Assembly (NCBI RefSeq): GCF_019890935.1
Contig: NZ_CP082333.1
Location: 2,754,001 to 2,818,000, forward strand
Direction: 5' to 3'
Source of the DNA: Exiguobacterium acetylicum
GTDB taxonomy: Bacteria > Bacillota > Bacilli > Exiguobacteriales > Exiguobacteriaceae
Length of the DNA: 64,000 nucleotides
Shown in pieces: positions 1 to 8,412 of the stretch (position 1 is its first letter; every line of letters starts with the position of its first letter). The notes beneath the pieces are model-generated. The model saw only the letters and a program-made list of their open reading frames with translations. It had not been told where the DNA came from and made no database searches. Made by a program: the position numbers and the translations under genes.

Positions 1-1746
1 AAATTCTAGCAACTTATGCATCTGCGCTTTATACGGACTGATGATCCCTACCGTTTTAGGAACTTCCAAATGATCATTTAACCAATTAAGGATAGATTCA
101 ATAGCAAAAACTTCTCCTTCATTCGAGAAAGAAGTATTTTCTTTTTTCTCAAGGAATCGATCCGTATTCGGAGTATCTACCCAATAAAATGCATTAGAAA
201 GAATATTTTCTAATGAATGTTTTTTATCCTTTACGTTATCACCATCTAGTAACTTATTGTCATAATAATATCTAGATACTGCATCCGAAATTCCTGGACT
301 CATCCGGAATTGTTTATTTAAAAAAGTCTTTAACATTGGATGTGCGTCTTCATACATTAATCCAAATAATGACTTTTTATATACATTATTAATTTCTTCA
401 GAATCAACAATGTTATCTTTTTCTAACTTCACTAAAATATCTCGTTCTAATGTCGGACTAATTTGTTTATGGTCACCAACTAATACAATCTTCTTTCCTC
501 TGATTAAAGGAATGAGTAACTCCATACTAGAGGCGCGGGCTGCTTCATCTAAAATCACATAATCAAATTCAGTATTTAAGAAGTGATTGTTATTTGTTGA
601 GGCAATTCCTAAGCACGTTGCGCAAATAAGATTCGAAGAGTTAATATAAATGTCTTCAAAATTTTCTTGATAATATTGCAATTTTTTATTCCATTCATTT
701 TGAATATCTTGAGACATCTCGTACAATTCTAATTCTTCTTTGTTGAATTTATACGATGAAATAAAATTAGATGTACGTTCTAACTCTTGAGAAACAGAAA
801 GACTTTCAAAAGTTATTCCATAGTATGACAAGTACGTTTGAATATGATGATTTTGCTGATAAGTCAATAACGCTTCTTCAAATTTCTTAATTATCGCCTT
901 CTTTTTGGCTCTTTCTACATCAAGTTCCGAAATACGCACTTCTTGTTTCTCCATGGCATTTTGAATCGAAATTATTTCTTCATGTTCTGTTAGCTGATTT
1001 AATAAATGGACATACGATATAACCGACGAAAATTCTTTTTTAAACTGATCGATATCACTCCACAATGTTATGAATTTTTCTTTAGAAATTGAAGAAGTAC
1101 CGAAATGTTTTTCCCAAATAGAAGAGTTATTAGAAATTGCTTTTTCAATCATCTCTTTTATTTCTAAAGCTAAATTTCTTAAACCAAGTGCCTTTTTATT
1201 CATGCCAGACATCTTTTCATCAATTTTTGACAACTTATATTTATACTCGTGTAAATCCATTTCAAGATCATTCATAGCGGCATTTAGATTTTGGATATCT
1301 TTCATCAAATAAGTTTTCATTTGTTCTGATAAACCATTATATTGATTTTCTAAATCACTGATTGCACTATTTATTTGTTGCATTTCTTCAACGATTTGCT
1401 CCATTTCAGAAATACTTAGTACTCTTTCTTCTTTCAATGATTTAATTTCAGCAACTATCGCTTGGATTTCTTCAATCAAACCCTTATAAATACTCAAGTT
1501 GTTAATATTTTCTTCCGATAGTCGAATTTTATTCATTAAATCAGCACTCAATTTATTTTTTTGTAAACTATTTAAACTATTTGCTTGAATTTCCTTAATA
1601 TGATTTAAATAACTTAAGTTTTCTCCAAGCAGTTTATTTTTTGTTTGAAATTCTATATTTAATACGCGTAATTTATCTTTTAAAGAAGTAAGCTTATGCT
1701 CAAGTTGAGAAAATGCTTCATTATTTACAGTATAGTTTTGCTTCAT
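1..1746 (-). CDS. SF1 (UvrD/Dna2-like) helicase, C-terminal part; runs off left edge
   Basis: The frame is open from an ATG at 1746 to the window edge (582 codons, no stop). The first about 350 residues are Lys/Glu/Leu-rich and look like coiled coil. Then come helicase motifs: ILDEAARAS (Walker B, about residue 395), LVGDHKQISPT (motif III, about 422) and NKQFRMSPGI (motif IV, about 477), as in the Dna2/Nam7/Upf1 branch of superfamily 1. Walker A is missing here but present in the gene just upstream (1743-3158), so the two frames together make one normal helicase. The ATG overlaps the upstream stop (ATGA) and has no Shine-Dalgarno of its own beyond coupled translation. I infer that this is the second half of one protein, made by frameshifting or separated by mutation. 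Confidence 0.85.
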   Translation of the reverse strand, partial: MKQNYTVNNEAFSQLEHKLTSLKDKLRVLNIEFQTKNKLLGENLSYLNHIKEIQANSLNSLQKNKLSADLMNKIRLSEENINNLSIYKGLIEEIQAIVAEIKSLKEERVLSISEMEQIVEEMQQINSAISDLENQYNGLSEQMKTYLMKDIQNLNAAMNDLEMDLHEYKYKLSKIDEKMSGMNKKALGLRNLALEIKEMIEKAISNNSSIWEKHFGTSSISKEKFITLWSDIDQFKKEFSSVISYVHLLNQLTEHEEIISIQNAMEKQEVRISELDVERAKKKAIIKKFEEALLTYQQNHHIQTYLSYYGITFESLSVSQELERTSNFISSYKFNKEELELYEMSQDIQNEWNKKLQYYQENFEDIYINSSNLICATCLGIASTNNNHFLNTEFDYVILDEAARASSMELLIPLIRGKKIVLVGDHKQISPTLERDILVKLEKDNIVDSEEINNVYKKSLFGLMYEDAHPMLKTFLNKQFRMSPGISDAVSRYYYDNKLLDGDNVKDKKHSLENILSNAFYWVDTPNTDRFLEKKENTSFSNEGEVFAIESILNWLNDHLEVPKTVGIISPYKAQMHKLLEF

Positions 1747-3158
1747 ATTAATAATTTTTTTATTTCATTGTTCATATATTCATGAGCTTGAAATAGTGAT
1801 TTAGTTTTTTCTAATTCTGTTCTCACTTTCTTAAAATGGTTAGGACGATTTGATAATGTAGTAGTAATTTCTTTTTGCAAATTCTCGACGCGCTGCTCTA
1901 ACGCATACTGGATACTGTCTAATTCAAATTTTTCTTCAGAGCCAATACGAATAGCACGCACATTATCCTTATGACCAATTCTTTGTAAAACATTATCTAC
2001 AGCCAGATTCGTTTGTGACGATAATAATATTTTTTGATTGTCATTTACTAAATATTGAATGATTTCACTTATAACTGTCGTTTTGCCTGTTCCAGGAGGA
2101 CCTTGAATCAAGTAGATATCGTTTGTATTGAGAGCACCGAGTACGGCTTCTTTTTGTTTGTCTTTAAATTGATGGAATTGATCTGATAGTAATTCTGTCT
2201 TGACATGACTATGAACTACAGGATTTTTAATCATTCCAATTTCAGGCATGAAGGATTTTAGTTGAGCATTGGCACTCTCACCCTTGAATAACCTTTTTAA
2301 CGCTTCACTTTCCCGATTGAGTTTTGACTTCGCACCGATATCATCAATCCAAAAAAAGCCAGCCTTTAAATCATCTTTTTGAATCAATCTTTCAATAATA
2401 GACGGCTTAGATTGTATAACAATAAGACGTTCACCTTTTCTATATTTTTTAATGCGCCCCAATCCAAATCCTCTCAGTGTTTTTAAGTGTATATTTCCTA
2501 ATTGTTTTTGCTTGTTCCAAACTTCTTTTGAAGTAATCACAACATTTTCATCGACTGAATATTTGAGATTTACTCCAGATATATGCATCTTGATTAAATG
2601 GTTATCAAAATCAATAGTAAAATGTGAAAATTCAGAGACAGAATCCACTTTTTTCTCAAACAACGCTTCTTCTTGATATTTCTTTAAAATATCGTGATTT
2701 TCCCAGTATGCTACGTATTTTTCGAAGTCTAAACCATCTTCAATTGAAAAAGAATCTTTATTGTTTTTCCGTAAATCTTCTTCAATAAAATCTAATGAAT
2801 GTTCACCGAGATTCTTATTATTTTTTTCTAAACGATAGGCTTCATTCGATAAAATAAATGACCAGTTTCCCGCTAATATTTTTCCGCGCTCTAATATGAA
2901 ATGATATTGAAAGTCCTTCACTCTTTTTACTGCAACAACTTTTAAACTATTTTTTTCTGAAGCCTGAGTACATATGAGTGCAATTTTTTTAGACCAAATT
3001 TTTATTTGCTTTCCTTCTTCACGATAAAGCAATCCTCGGTTGTTAGGCGAGAATTCTCTTTGCAGTACATTTGCTATATCTGTAAATTTTTCATCATTTT
3101 CTAGAAACAACATTTTTAATTCATCAATAATTCTCGGTAATAGAATGATGTTCTTCAT
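1743..3158 (-). CDS. SF1 helicase, N-terminal part with Walker A
   Basis: 471 codons with a good ribosome binding site (GTGGAGG, ATG). The first about 340 residues form an accessory region. Walker A GPPGTGKTT starts at residue 353 and motif Ia-like SSQTNLAVDNVL follows at about 380, typical of AAA_11/DNA2-type helicases. The frame stops at TGA 1745-1743, before Walker B, so this product alone cannot be a complete ATPase. The remaining motifs lie in the -1 frame downstream. It starts 22 bp after the Hsp70 stop in the same direction, so it is probably co-transcribed and works with the Hsp70 module. The substrate is unknown; nucleic acid unwinding is inferred from the family. Confidence 0.85.
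   Translation of the reverse strand: MKNIILLPRIIDELKMLFLENDEKFTDIANVLQREFSPNNRGLLYREEGKQIKIWSKKIALICTQASEKNSLKVVAVKRVKDFQYHFILERGKILAGNWSFILSNEAYRLEKNNKNLGEHSLDFIEEDLRKNNKDSFSIEDGLDFEKYVAYWENHDILKKYQEEALFEKKVDSVSEFSHFTIDFDNHLIKMHISGVNLKYSVDENVVITSKEVWNKQKQLGNIHLKTLRGFGLGRIKKYRKGERLIVIQSKPSIIERLIQKDDLKAGFFWIDDIGAKSKLNRESEALKRLFKGESANAQLKSFMPEIGMIKNPVVHSHVKTELLSDQFHQFKDKQKEAVLGALNTNDIYLIQGPPGTGKTTVISEIIQYLVNDNQKILLSSQTNLAVDNVLQRIGHKDNVRAIRIGSEEKFELDSIQYALEQRVENLQKEITTTLSNRPNHFKKVRTELEKTKSLFQAHEYMNNEIKKLLI
1755..1761 (-). other. A AAA AAA slippery heptamer at helicase frame junction
   Basis: On the minus strand the upstream frame reads ATA AAA AAA TTA, so the seven A residues form the canonical X XXY YYZ heptamer in the zero frame. 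Slipping back one base continues as ATT ATT AAT ATG AAG, exactly the frame of the downstream helicase half. The two frames overlap only from 1764 (just after a TGA at 1767-1765 in the downstream frame) to 1743, and the heptamer lies inside that overlap. It could be programmed -1 frameshifting, transcriptional slippage on the A run, or a one-base loss from an ancestral run of eight A. Confidence 0.6.
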
Positions 3159-3180
3159 TTAGAGCCTCCACTTCATTCAA

Positions 3181-4860
3181 TTAATCTAATAAATCGGCCA
3201 TAATATCTTCTAACTCGACTTTGTCCTCATATTTTATTGCTTCAATAATTCGCTTTCCTTGCTTTACTTCATCGTGTTTCTTTAATGAATTCATTAATAC
3301 AATTGCTTCTTCAACTTGTGCATTCTCTATGAAGTGCGATTCAACTCTAGCTTTTTCTTTTCTAGAACCTTCAACGCTGTATCCATATTTGTGTGTATGT
3401 GTCACTTCGATACCTGTACTTAATATTTTTGCTTTAATCATCAAAATCCCATCAGTATTGTATTTAAAGGTAACTCGAATTTTTTCATCTCCTGCTAACC
3501 TTTCTGGAATATTTCGAACAACAAAGGTACATACTTCTTCATTATTTGTTGCTCGATTAGATTCACCTTGATAAATTTCAAGTTCCATCGTGTTCTGGTA
3601 ATTTAACGCAGTTGAATATTCTTCACTAAATTCTTCGCCGTACGGAAAGTTTTTAGTGATCAATGGATCGAATAGATCATTTTCGACTCCATCTCCGTAC
3701 TTTAATCCTAGAGTAAACGGACAAACATCCCTTGTGACTTTAATTTTTTTCTTCAACAGTGATACGCCAGCTAAGTTTGCAGCCTCTATTCCTGCTCCAA
3801 CAGCTACACATTCATCAGGATTTATGTTTCCCATAGTTGTCTTTATATTTAAATCTTTTTCAATCATTTTCTTTACTAAAGGAATCCGACTACTTCCCCC
3901 AACAAGTAATACTTTATTAATGTATCTCAAGGAGATGTTACTATCGGATGCCACACCTTTAACAATTTCAATTGTTTTTTTTATTTCATGAGCAATTAAT
4001 GCTTCAAATTCACTTCTTTTGATTTTTTTAAAGTATCCAACCGTACCCCCGTTAGGTTTTTTGAGAGCTGGTATACTGATTGAAGCCTCATATTTTTCTG
4101 TTAAATCAATTTTTAACAACTCGACCGCTTCAAAAATTTGAAGTGCACCGAATTCTAATTTCATACTTGAACCATTAAATCGAAATCCTTTTGTTTTCAT
4201 TAAATCTTGATTGATAGCATTAAACATCAAACGATCGATATCACTACCACCTAATTCACGATTACCACCAGTAGCTAAAATCTTTACACTTTGTCCACCG
4301 TAGCTACTTGTAATTTCCGCAATCGATACATCGAACGTACCGCCACCATAGTCGTAACAAAGTACAGTTTCTTTTTGGATATTATTTTCTGCAGCATACG
4401 CTAATAAGGCTGCTGTTGGCTCATTAATAATTTTACGAACATTAAATCCTGCTATTTCACCAGCCTGAATAATTTCTTTTCTTTGTGCATCTGAAAATTG
4501 TGCTGGAACTGTGATTACAACATCTTTAACCTCTTCGTTAAAGTATAGTTGTAAGTTTCGCTTGATTTTCCTTAAAATGATTGCCGCTACTTCATAGGGT
4601 TGTAACATTTGATTATCAAATTTTATTGTTTTTTTCTTGCCGATGTATTTCTTTATTTCCTTGATTCCGTCTCCTTTAGAGAAAGCACCTAGATTCTCTT
4701 TTGCTTCTTTTCCGACGATTAATTTTCCATCAAACTTACACACGACAGAAGGTAAAGTATGCTCAATATCCTTACTTTGAATGGTCCGAACTTTTCCATT
4801 TTGTACAAACGTGACTAGTGAGTTGGTCGTTCCAAAGTCTATTCCAACGATTTTATTCAT
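3181..4860 (-). CDS. Hsp70 (DnaK-family) chaperone
   Basis: 559 residues from the ATG at 4860, chosen because GGGAGGAAA sits 7 bases upstream; an in-frame start at 4887 has no such site. The N-terminal ATPase carries VGIDFGTTNS, the NEPTAALLAY segment, YDYGGGTFDVS (phosphate 2) and LLVGGSSRIP (adenosine). A beta substrate-binding domain follows (about 380-490) and then a shortened helical lid, making it smaller than DnaK (about 610). The C-terminus lacks the EEVD-type or DnaK tail. The start overlaps the stop of the upstream GrpE-like gene by 8 bp, implying coupled translation. This is not the housekeeping dnaK, because there is no grpE-dnaK-dnaJ context. I infer a dedicated chaperone for this helicase operon. 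Confidence 0.9.
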   Translation of the reverse strand: MNKIVGIDFGTTNSLVTFVQNGKVRTIQSKDIEHTLPSVVCKFDGKLIVGKEAKENLGAFSKGDGIKEIKKYIGKKKTIKFDNQMLQPYEVAAIILRKIKRNLQLYFNEEVKDVVITVPAQFSDAQRKEIIQAGEIAGFNVRKIINEPTAALLAYAAENNIQKETVLCYDYGGGTFDVSIAEITSSYGGQSVKILATGGNRELGGSDIDRLMFNAINQDLMKTKGFRFNGSSMKLEFGALQIFEAVELLKIDLTEKYEASISIPALKKPNGGTVGYFKKIKRSEFEALIAHEIKKTIEIVKGVASDSNISLRYINKVLLVGGSSRIPLVKKMIEKDLNIKTTMGNINPDECVAVGAGIEAANLAGVSLLKKKIKVTRDVCPFTLGLKYGDGVENDLFDPLITKNFPYGEEFSEEYSTALNYQNTMELEIYQGESNRATNNEEVCTFVVRNIPERLAGDEKIRVTFKYNTDGILMIKAKILSTGIEVTHTHKYGYSVEGSRKEKARVESHFIENAQVEEAIVLMNSLKKHDEVKQGKRIIEAIKYEDKVELEDIMADLLD

Positions 4861-5689
4861 GTATACTTTCCTCCCAACGATAGACAATAACTGAAGCTTT
4901 TCTCTTTAGCTCCCCTTTAACTGTAATTCCTTTTTTAATAACTTCTTTAATTAAAAATTCTTTTGAAATATCTTCTGTCTCACAAATATCGATAGTTATA
5001 CATTTATCTAATTCAAGACGATCACCAGCATCAATCTCTAAATAAGAGATGTGAAGTGCGTGTAAGATTTGATTGAACTGTGCATCAACTTCTCCAACGA
5101 ATAATTGATCAGCAGAATAACTGTATGATTCAATAAAATCTAAAATTAGAATGGCTTTTTCAACAACTTTTGCGTACATTTCTTCAAATTCAAGACTTTT
5201 AGCGTGTAACGTTTCAATCATTCTTGAATCGATGATTTCATTTTTCACTTCGTCATTATTCACATGATTAGGATCTTTGATCATTTCAATTTGTTCATTC
5301 AAAGGTTGGTTTTTCATCTTCTCAACTAAATGTGCTCCTAAATAAATCCATTCATCTACATTTTCAAGAGCTTGCGTTGTTCGTTGCGCTGTAAAATAGA
5401 AAGCTTCACGTGTGTCTATCGATAATTCTAATTTTTCTTTTATAGATTCAATCAATAAATCAAGATAATTATTGAGTAAACGGTATTGTATCCAGTCGTT
5501 CATTAAAATTAAGTCATTTGAATTCACAGGAGTTCTTTTGACGTCTTGCTTCTCAAAAGTCGTTGGTTTTGAATTAGAAGAATAGGCTTGATGAACGGTC
5601 TCCATTGATGGTTTTGAAAACTGATTAGTTTTTCGATCAAATTGAAAACGTTTGTCTTTAAATACTCCATCACAAATAATATCTGACAT
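4853..5689 (-). CDS. GrpE-like C-terminal domain protein, partner of the Hsp70
   Basis: 278 residues from ATG 5689, which is preceded by AAGGAGG with a 9-base spacer. An in-frame ATG pair at 5746 with its own AAGGAG is a credible alternative and adds 19 residues (hydrophobic, then basic). The middle is helical and acidic. The last about 55 residues (ITIDICETEDISKEF ... KKGITVKGELKRKASVIVY) follow the pattern of the GrpE beta wing, where family members end in a KGY...DRVIRPAMVKV-like strand pair. GrpE proteins are nucleotide exchange factors of Hsp70. The 8-bp overlap with the Hsp70 gene supports this pairing. The similarity was read by eye and the N-terminal half is not GrpE-like at sequence level. 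Confidence 0.5.
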   Translation of the reverse strand: MSDIICDGVFKDKRFQFDRKTNQFSKPSMETVHQAYSSNSKPTTFEKQDVKRTPVNSNDLILMNDWIQYRLLNNYLDLLIESIKEKLELSIDTREAFYFTAQRTTQALENVDEWIYLGAHLVEKMKNQPLNEQIEMIKDPNHVNNDEVKNEIIDSRMIETLHAKSLEFEEMYAKVVEKAILILDFIESYSYSADQLFVGEVDAQFNQILHALHISYLEIDAGDRLELDKCITIDICETEDISKEFLIKEVIKKGITVKGELKRKASVIVYRWEESIHE

Positions 5690-5777
5690 TTTTCTTAGCC
5701 TCCTTATTTTTTTCAGCAAGTTTTTTATACACGAAAAAAGCATCATTTTTCTCTCCTTGTGTTTGTTTCATTTATCG

Positions 5778-6281
5778 TTAAAAACTTATATAGTGTGTTA
5801 GAAAAATAGCTTTCCTTTTTAAAAAATCTAAAAATATAGATTTCTCTTTTTTACATAAAACATTAATCAAATCGTTTGAATCATTCATAAAAGATTGAAG
5901 ATAATTAGATAAAAAGAGCAGTTTCTCTTCTGAAACTGCTCTTTTGGGGACGTATTCTGCTAAAAGGTTTGCATAACAGGCATCACTTTCTTTTAAGTTA
6001 CATATGAATAAAAAAGTTTCTTTTGGATAACCTGTAGGAACAAACTTGTCAGCTAGCTTAGTTGAAGTAAGTTGTGTTAATACACTATGTTTCATTATCT
6101 TTTTGATAACTATTAGTACTTCTTCTTGCCAAAGCTTTGCTTTAATTGGCCATGCTGATTGATTTTTTATATATACCACTTCTAGACTATCTACCACTTC
6201 TTTTATGCACAGTAGTTGTAAATAATCTAGCTCTAGTTGTAAAAGATCACTTTTCTGAGATTTAGCTGTATTTACATTCAT
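5778..6281 (-). CDS. unknown helical protein of the Hsp70/helicase operon
   Basis: 167 residues, ATG at 6281 with a weak TAAGGT upstream, starting 10 bp after the CFI-box gene stop and ending 30 bp before the longer possible start of the GrpE-like gene. The sequence is rich in Leu, Lys and Glu, with predicted helices throughout, no signal peptide and no membrane segment. It has two Cys in the first half (LLCIKEV, FICNL) and two more (SDACYAN, VLCKKEK), without a clear metal-binding spacing. There is no HPD motif, so it is not a J-domain protein. I do not recognise the family. Its place in the operon suggests an adaptor or effector for the Hsp70/helicase, which is only inference. Confidence 0.65.
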   Translation of the reverse strand: MNVNTAKSQKSDLLQLELDYLQLLCIKEVVDSLEVVYIKNQSAWPIKAKLWQEEVLIVIKKIMKHSVLTQLTSTKLADKFVPTGYPKETFLFICNLKESDACYANLLAEYVPKRAVSEEKLLFLSNYLQSFMNDSNDLINVLCKKEKSIFLDFLKRKAIFLTHYISF

Positions 6282-6291
6282 ATCTTAGACC

Positions 6292-6669
6292 TTACTTCAT
6301 GAAACGAATAATAGATTTTACTATTGTTCGAACAGGTGCTTTAAAAATTGGATACTTTTTGATGAAGTCAGCCAATGAAGGACCCACTTTGTAGTAAAAT
6401 GCAATGAATTGACGACCAATACTATTATATCTAAGCGTATTGTCGCGCCAATTTCTTAAAACTTGAATCTCATATTGCAAAGGTGTTCCATATGCTGCTG
6501 TCGCTACAAAGCAATCTGAGTTATTAGAACTACCAGAGTTTCCAGAAGAACTTGAACCTGAGCTGTTTCCTGTTCCACCTGAAATTACTTTAGATCGGTT
6601 ATTACCGGCATTTCCTGAAATTACTTTAGGACGCCCACTACCTGTATTTCCACCTATCTCTTTTGACAA
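6292..6669 (-). CDS. CFI-box C-terminal domain protein with Gly/Ser/Asn linker
   Basis: About 125 residues from TTG 6669, preferred because GGGAG lies 9 bases upstream. An in-frame ATG at 6678 touches the same GGGAG and is too close, and the longest frame begins at TTG 6699. Residues 1-45 are low-complexity Gly, Ser and Asn with a repeated (P/S)KVISG(N/G) unit. Then comes CFVATAAYGTP, the hallmark of the CFI-box (CFIATAAYG) module, followed by LRNWRDN and an amphipathic C-terminus (YYKVGPSLADFI, VKSIIRFM). CFI-box modules are found at C-termini of many bacterial proteins and their function is not established. This is the first gene of the operon. It may be a short client or membrane-targeted partner of the Hsp70. 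Confidence 0.7.
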   Translation of the reverse strand: MSKEIGGNTGSGRPKVISGNAGNNRSKVISGGTGNSSGSSSSGNSGSSNNSDCFVATAAYGTPLQYEIQVLRNWRDNTLRYNSIGRQFIAFYYKVGPSLADFIKKYPIFKAPVRTIVKSIIRFMK

Positions 6670-6699
6670 AATTAACATCTCCCATAAAAAATAATTCAA

Positions 6700-7235
6700 T
6701 GTAGTAAAATTTTAATCAATTCCGTCTTTTCAATTGATTCATAATAATTAGATGATCTTTCATGACAAAAAAACATTATAAGAACACTTTTAAATGAAAA
6801 TCCATAAAATAAATAAATCACCTAAAATGTATTTTAATGTATTTTAAATCAAATATTTATCCTTTTTTAAAATTAAAGTAAATATTTGTTTTTTTAAATT
6901 CTGATTGTCTAAAAAAATACAAAAAACCGATTACTATATATAAAAAATGTGAACTGATTCCTTCAAAATGTGGGCTAACCTAAAATTTTGAGACAATATA
7001 AAAAATCTTCGGAGTAATACACTTTTAATAAGTATTAACATCGAAGGTGTTTTTGCATGAGCAAAAATGTATATTCAAGCAAAATAAAAAGATAATTCAT
7101 CGCATATAAAATCAATGCCCTACTTCTTTAGAAATCTAAAAAACCATTTACTTGAATCCTTTTTCGAAAAAAATTCTTGTTAACACTTGATTATAATTTA
7201 AATGTAGTACCATTTATTTGAAGGAGGATTATCAC
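6700..7235. other. AT-rich intergenic region between divergent genes; operon promoter candidate
   Basis: No convincing gene. On the minus strand a perfect TATAAT lies at 6780-6775 about 110 bp before the operon start, without a good -35. On the plus strand TATAAT at 7192-7197, again with a poor -35, sits 39 bp before the gene at 7236. An imperfect inverted repeat at about 7006-7050 (arms ending CTTCG and CGAAG, with TAATAC/GTATTA) is followed by GTGTTTTTG and may be a terminator relic or small structured RNA. The whole stretch is strikingly A/T-rich, like an island boundary. Confidence 0.4.
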
Positions 7236-8096
7236 ATGAAAAGAATCGGTCTCACATTACTTGCTTTGACACTCTCGACCATTCCAGTCGATGCTTCTTC
7301 AACTGACAAGAAAATCGAACAACTAAAAAAGGAATCGATTAAGGGGCATACATATTTAATGCATCGTACACTACAGATGAATCAGTCCTCCTCCAAGGAA
7401 ATTGTCTCCATCTTTAAAAAGAAAAGAGATTCATTTTTTAATGACTATATCATCCGGGTTCACGAATTAAAAAACGGAAAATGGAAAGATTCTTATAAAA
7501 AAGTCATCAAAGAACAACATGATGTAAAGTTCATTACGGCTGGTCTTATCGGAAAATATGAACATACTGTTGTTGGCTACAAATCAGGGAGTAGAAATTT
7601 CTTGAACTCCTATCTCATTGGATCACCAGACGGAGAAACACTAAAAACGATTCAAACGAAGGAAGGACTTTTGATGGGAAATGCGAAGATCGCCAAAGGA
7701 AACCTTTACTATCTCAATCGTTCCATCACCCTCAGCAAATACAGCTATAAAAAAAATAAACTGGTATCGACTGGTCAACCAACGGGTCAAGATGATCGGA
7801 TTGTAGCAGAGCAACCGGAAGTTTGGTTAGGACTGGAGCAGCTATCAGGAAGAGCGAAATATATCGGTAAACATACTTATACGGTTCATGTTGGAGATCG
7901 AATCGGAATAGGACGTAATCAATTGACCGATGCGAGAAACTACGAATATAGTCTTCATTCAAAAGGTCATTACACGATGGACTGGGACTATTCAAAAGTA
8001 AGTCTACTAACGAAAAAACCAGGTACAACGTATCTCATTCTTTCACCTGGACCTGGAGAAAAAGAAGTAGACATAGAAATCATCGTTAAAAAATGA
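7236..8096 (+). CDS. secreted protein of unknown function (paralogue of 8413-9318)
   Basis: 286 residues; ATG 7236 is 7 bases after AAGGAGGA. A signal peptide is clear (MKRIGLTLLALTLSTIP, cleavage near VDASS). The mature part is Lys-rich and mostly beta. It shares a series of short blocks in the same order with the convergent gene at 8413-9318: LIG(S)xDG, KxxLYxL, YSYKxxKL, GxDDR, a GQRFGI/GDRIGIGR-like block and a hydrophobic C-terminal strand. No catalytic motif is visible and I do not know the family. The two paralogues face each other with separate terminators, so they are regulated independently. Confidence 0.7.
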   Translation: MKRIGLTLLALTLSTIPVDASSTDKKIEQLKKESIKGHTYLMHRTLQMNQSSSKEIVSIFKKKRDSFFNDYIIRVHELKNGKWKDSYKKVIKEQHDVKFITAGLIGKYEHTVVGYKSGSRNFLNSYLIGSPDGETLKTIQTKEGLLMGNAKIAKGNLYYLNRSITLSKYSYKKNKLVSTGQPTGQDDRIVAEQPEVWLGLEQLSGRAKYIGKHTYTVHVGDRIGIGRNQLTDARNYEYSLHSKGHYTMDWDYSKVSLLTKKPGTTYLILSPGPGEKEVDIEIIVKK

Positions 8097-8150
8097 TCCA
8101 AAATCATATACCTCATGTCTGCTATACAAAACGTAGATAGGCAATATTTT

Positions 8151-8182
8151 AACGGCTTGAGCCCTTTAGGATTCAAGCCGTT
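8151..8182 (+). terminator. terminator of the secreted-protein gene
   Basis: A perfect 10-bp stem AACGGCTTGA/TCAAGCCGTT with a 12-base loop, followed by TTTAATTGTTCTTG. The rest of 8097-8412 holds no gene that I can support. Confidence 0.7.
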
Positions 8183-8373
8183 TAATTGTTCTTGTTATCC
8201 TTCTTCGTACTTCATTAGTGACGTTTCACTTTTCACTGGAAGAGTACTTACTTTTGAACACAGAAAAAGCTTCCATCAAACCAGATAAAAGTGCTTGTCT
8301 ATTGTAAACATCATTTATACGAAAGAATCTCGACTGAGCCGATTTGATAAAAATTCATCCTAATGGCTACTCT

Positions 8374-8410
8374 AAAAGCCAGTTCCTAAAATAATCAGGA
8401 ACTGGCTTTT
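8374..8410. terminator. bidirectional terminator between convergent paralogues
   Basis: A perfect 14-bp stem AAAAGCCAGTTCCT/AGGAACTGGCTTTT. The A run before it serves as a U tract for the minus-strand gene ending at 8413. Confidence 0.85.
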
Positions 8411-8412
8411 AC

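Noticed and set aside
3181-4860. Housekeeping dnaK
   Set aside because: The protein is shorter, lacks the usual C-terminal tail, and there is no hrcA-grpE-dnaK-dnaJ context.
7006-7050. Structured small RNA or riboswitch in the AT-rich intergenic region
   Set aside because: The inverted repeat is imperfect and no conserved riboswitch core can be recognised.
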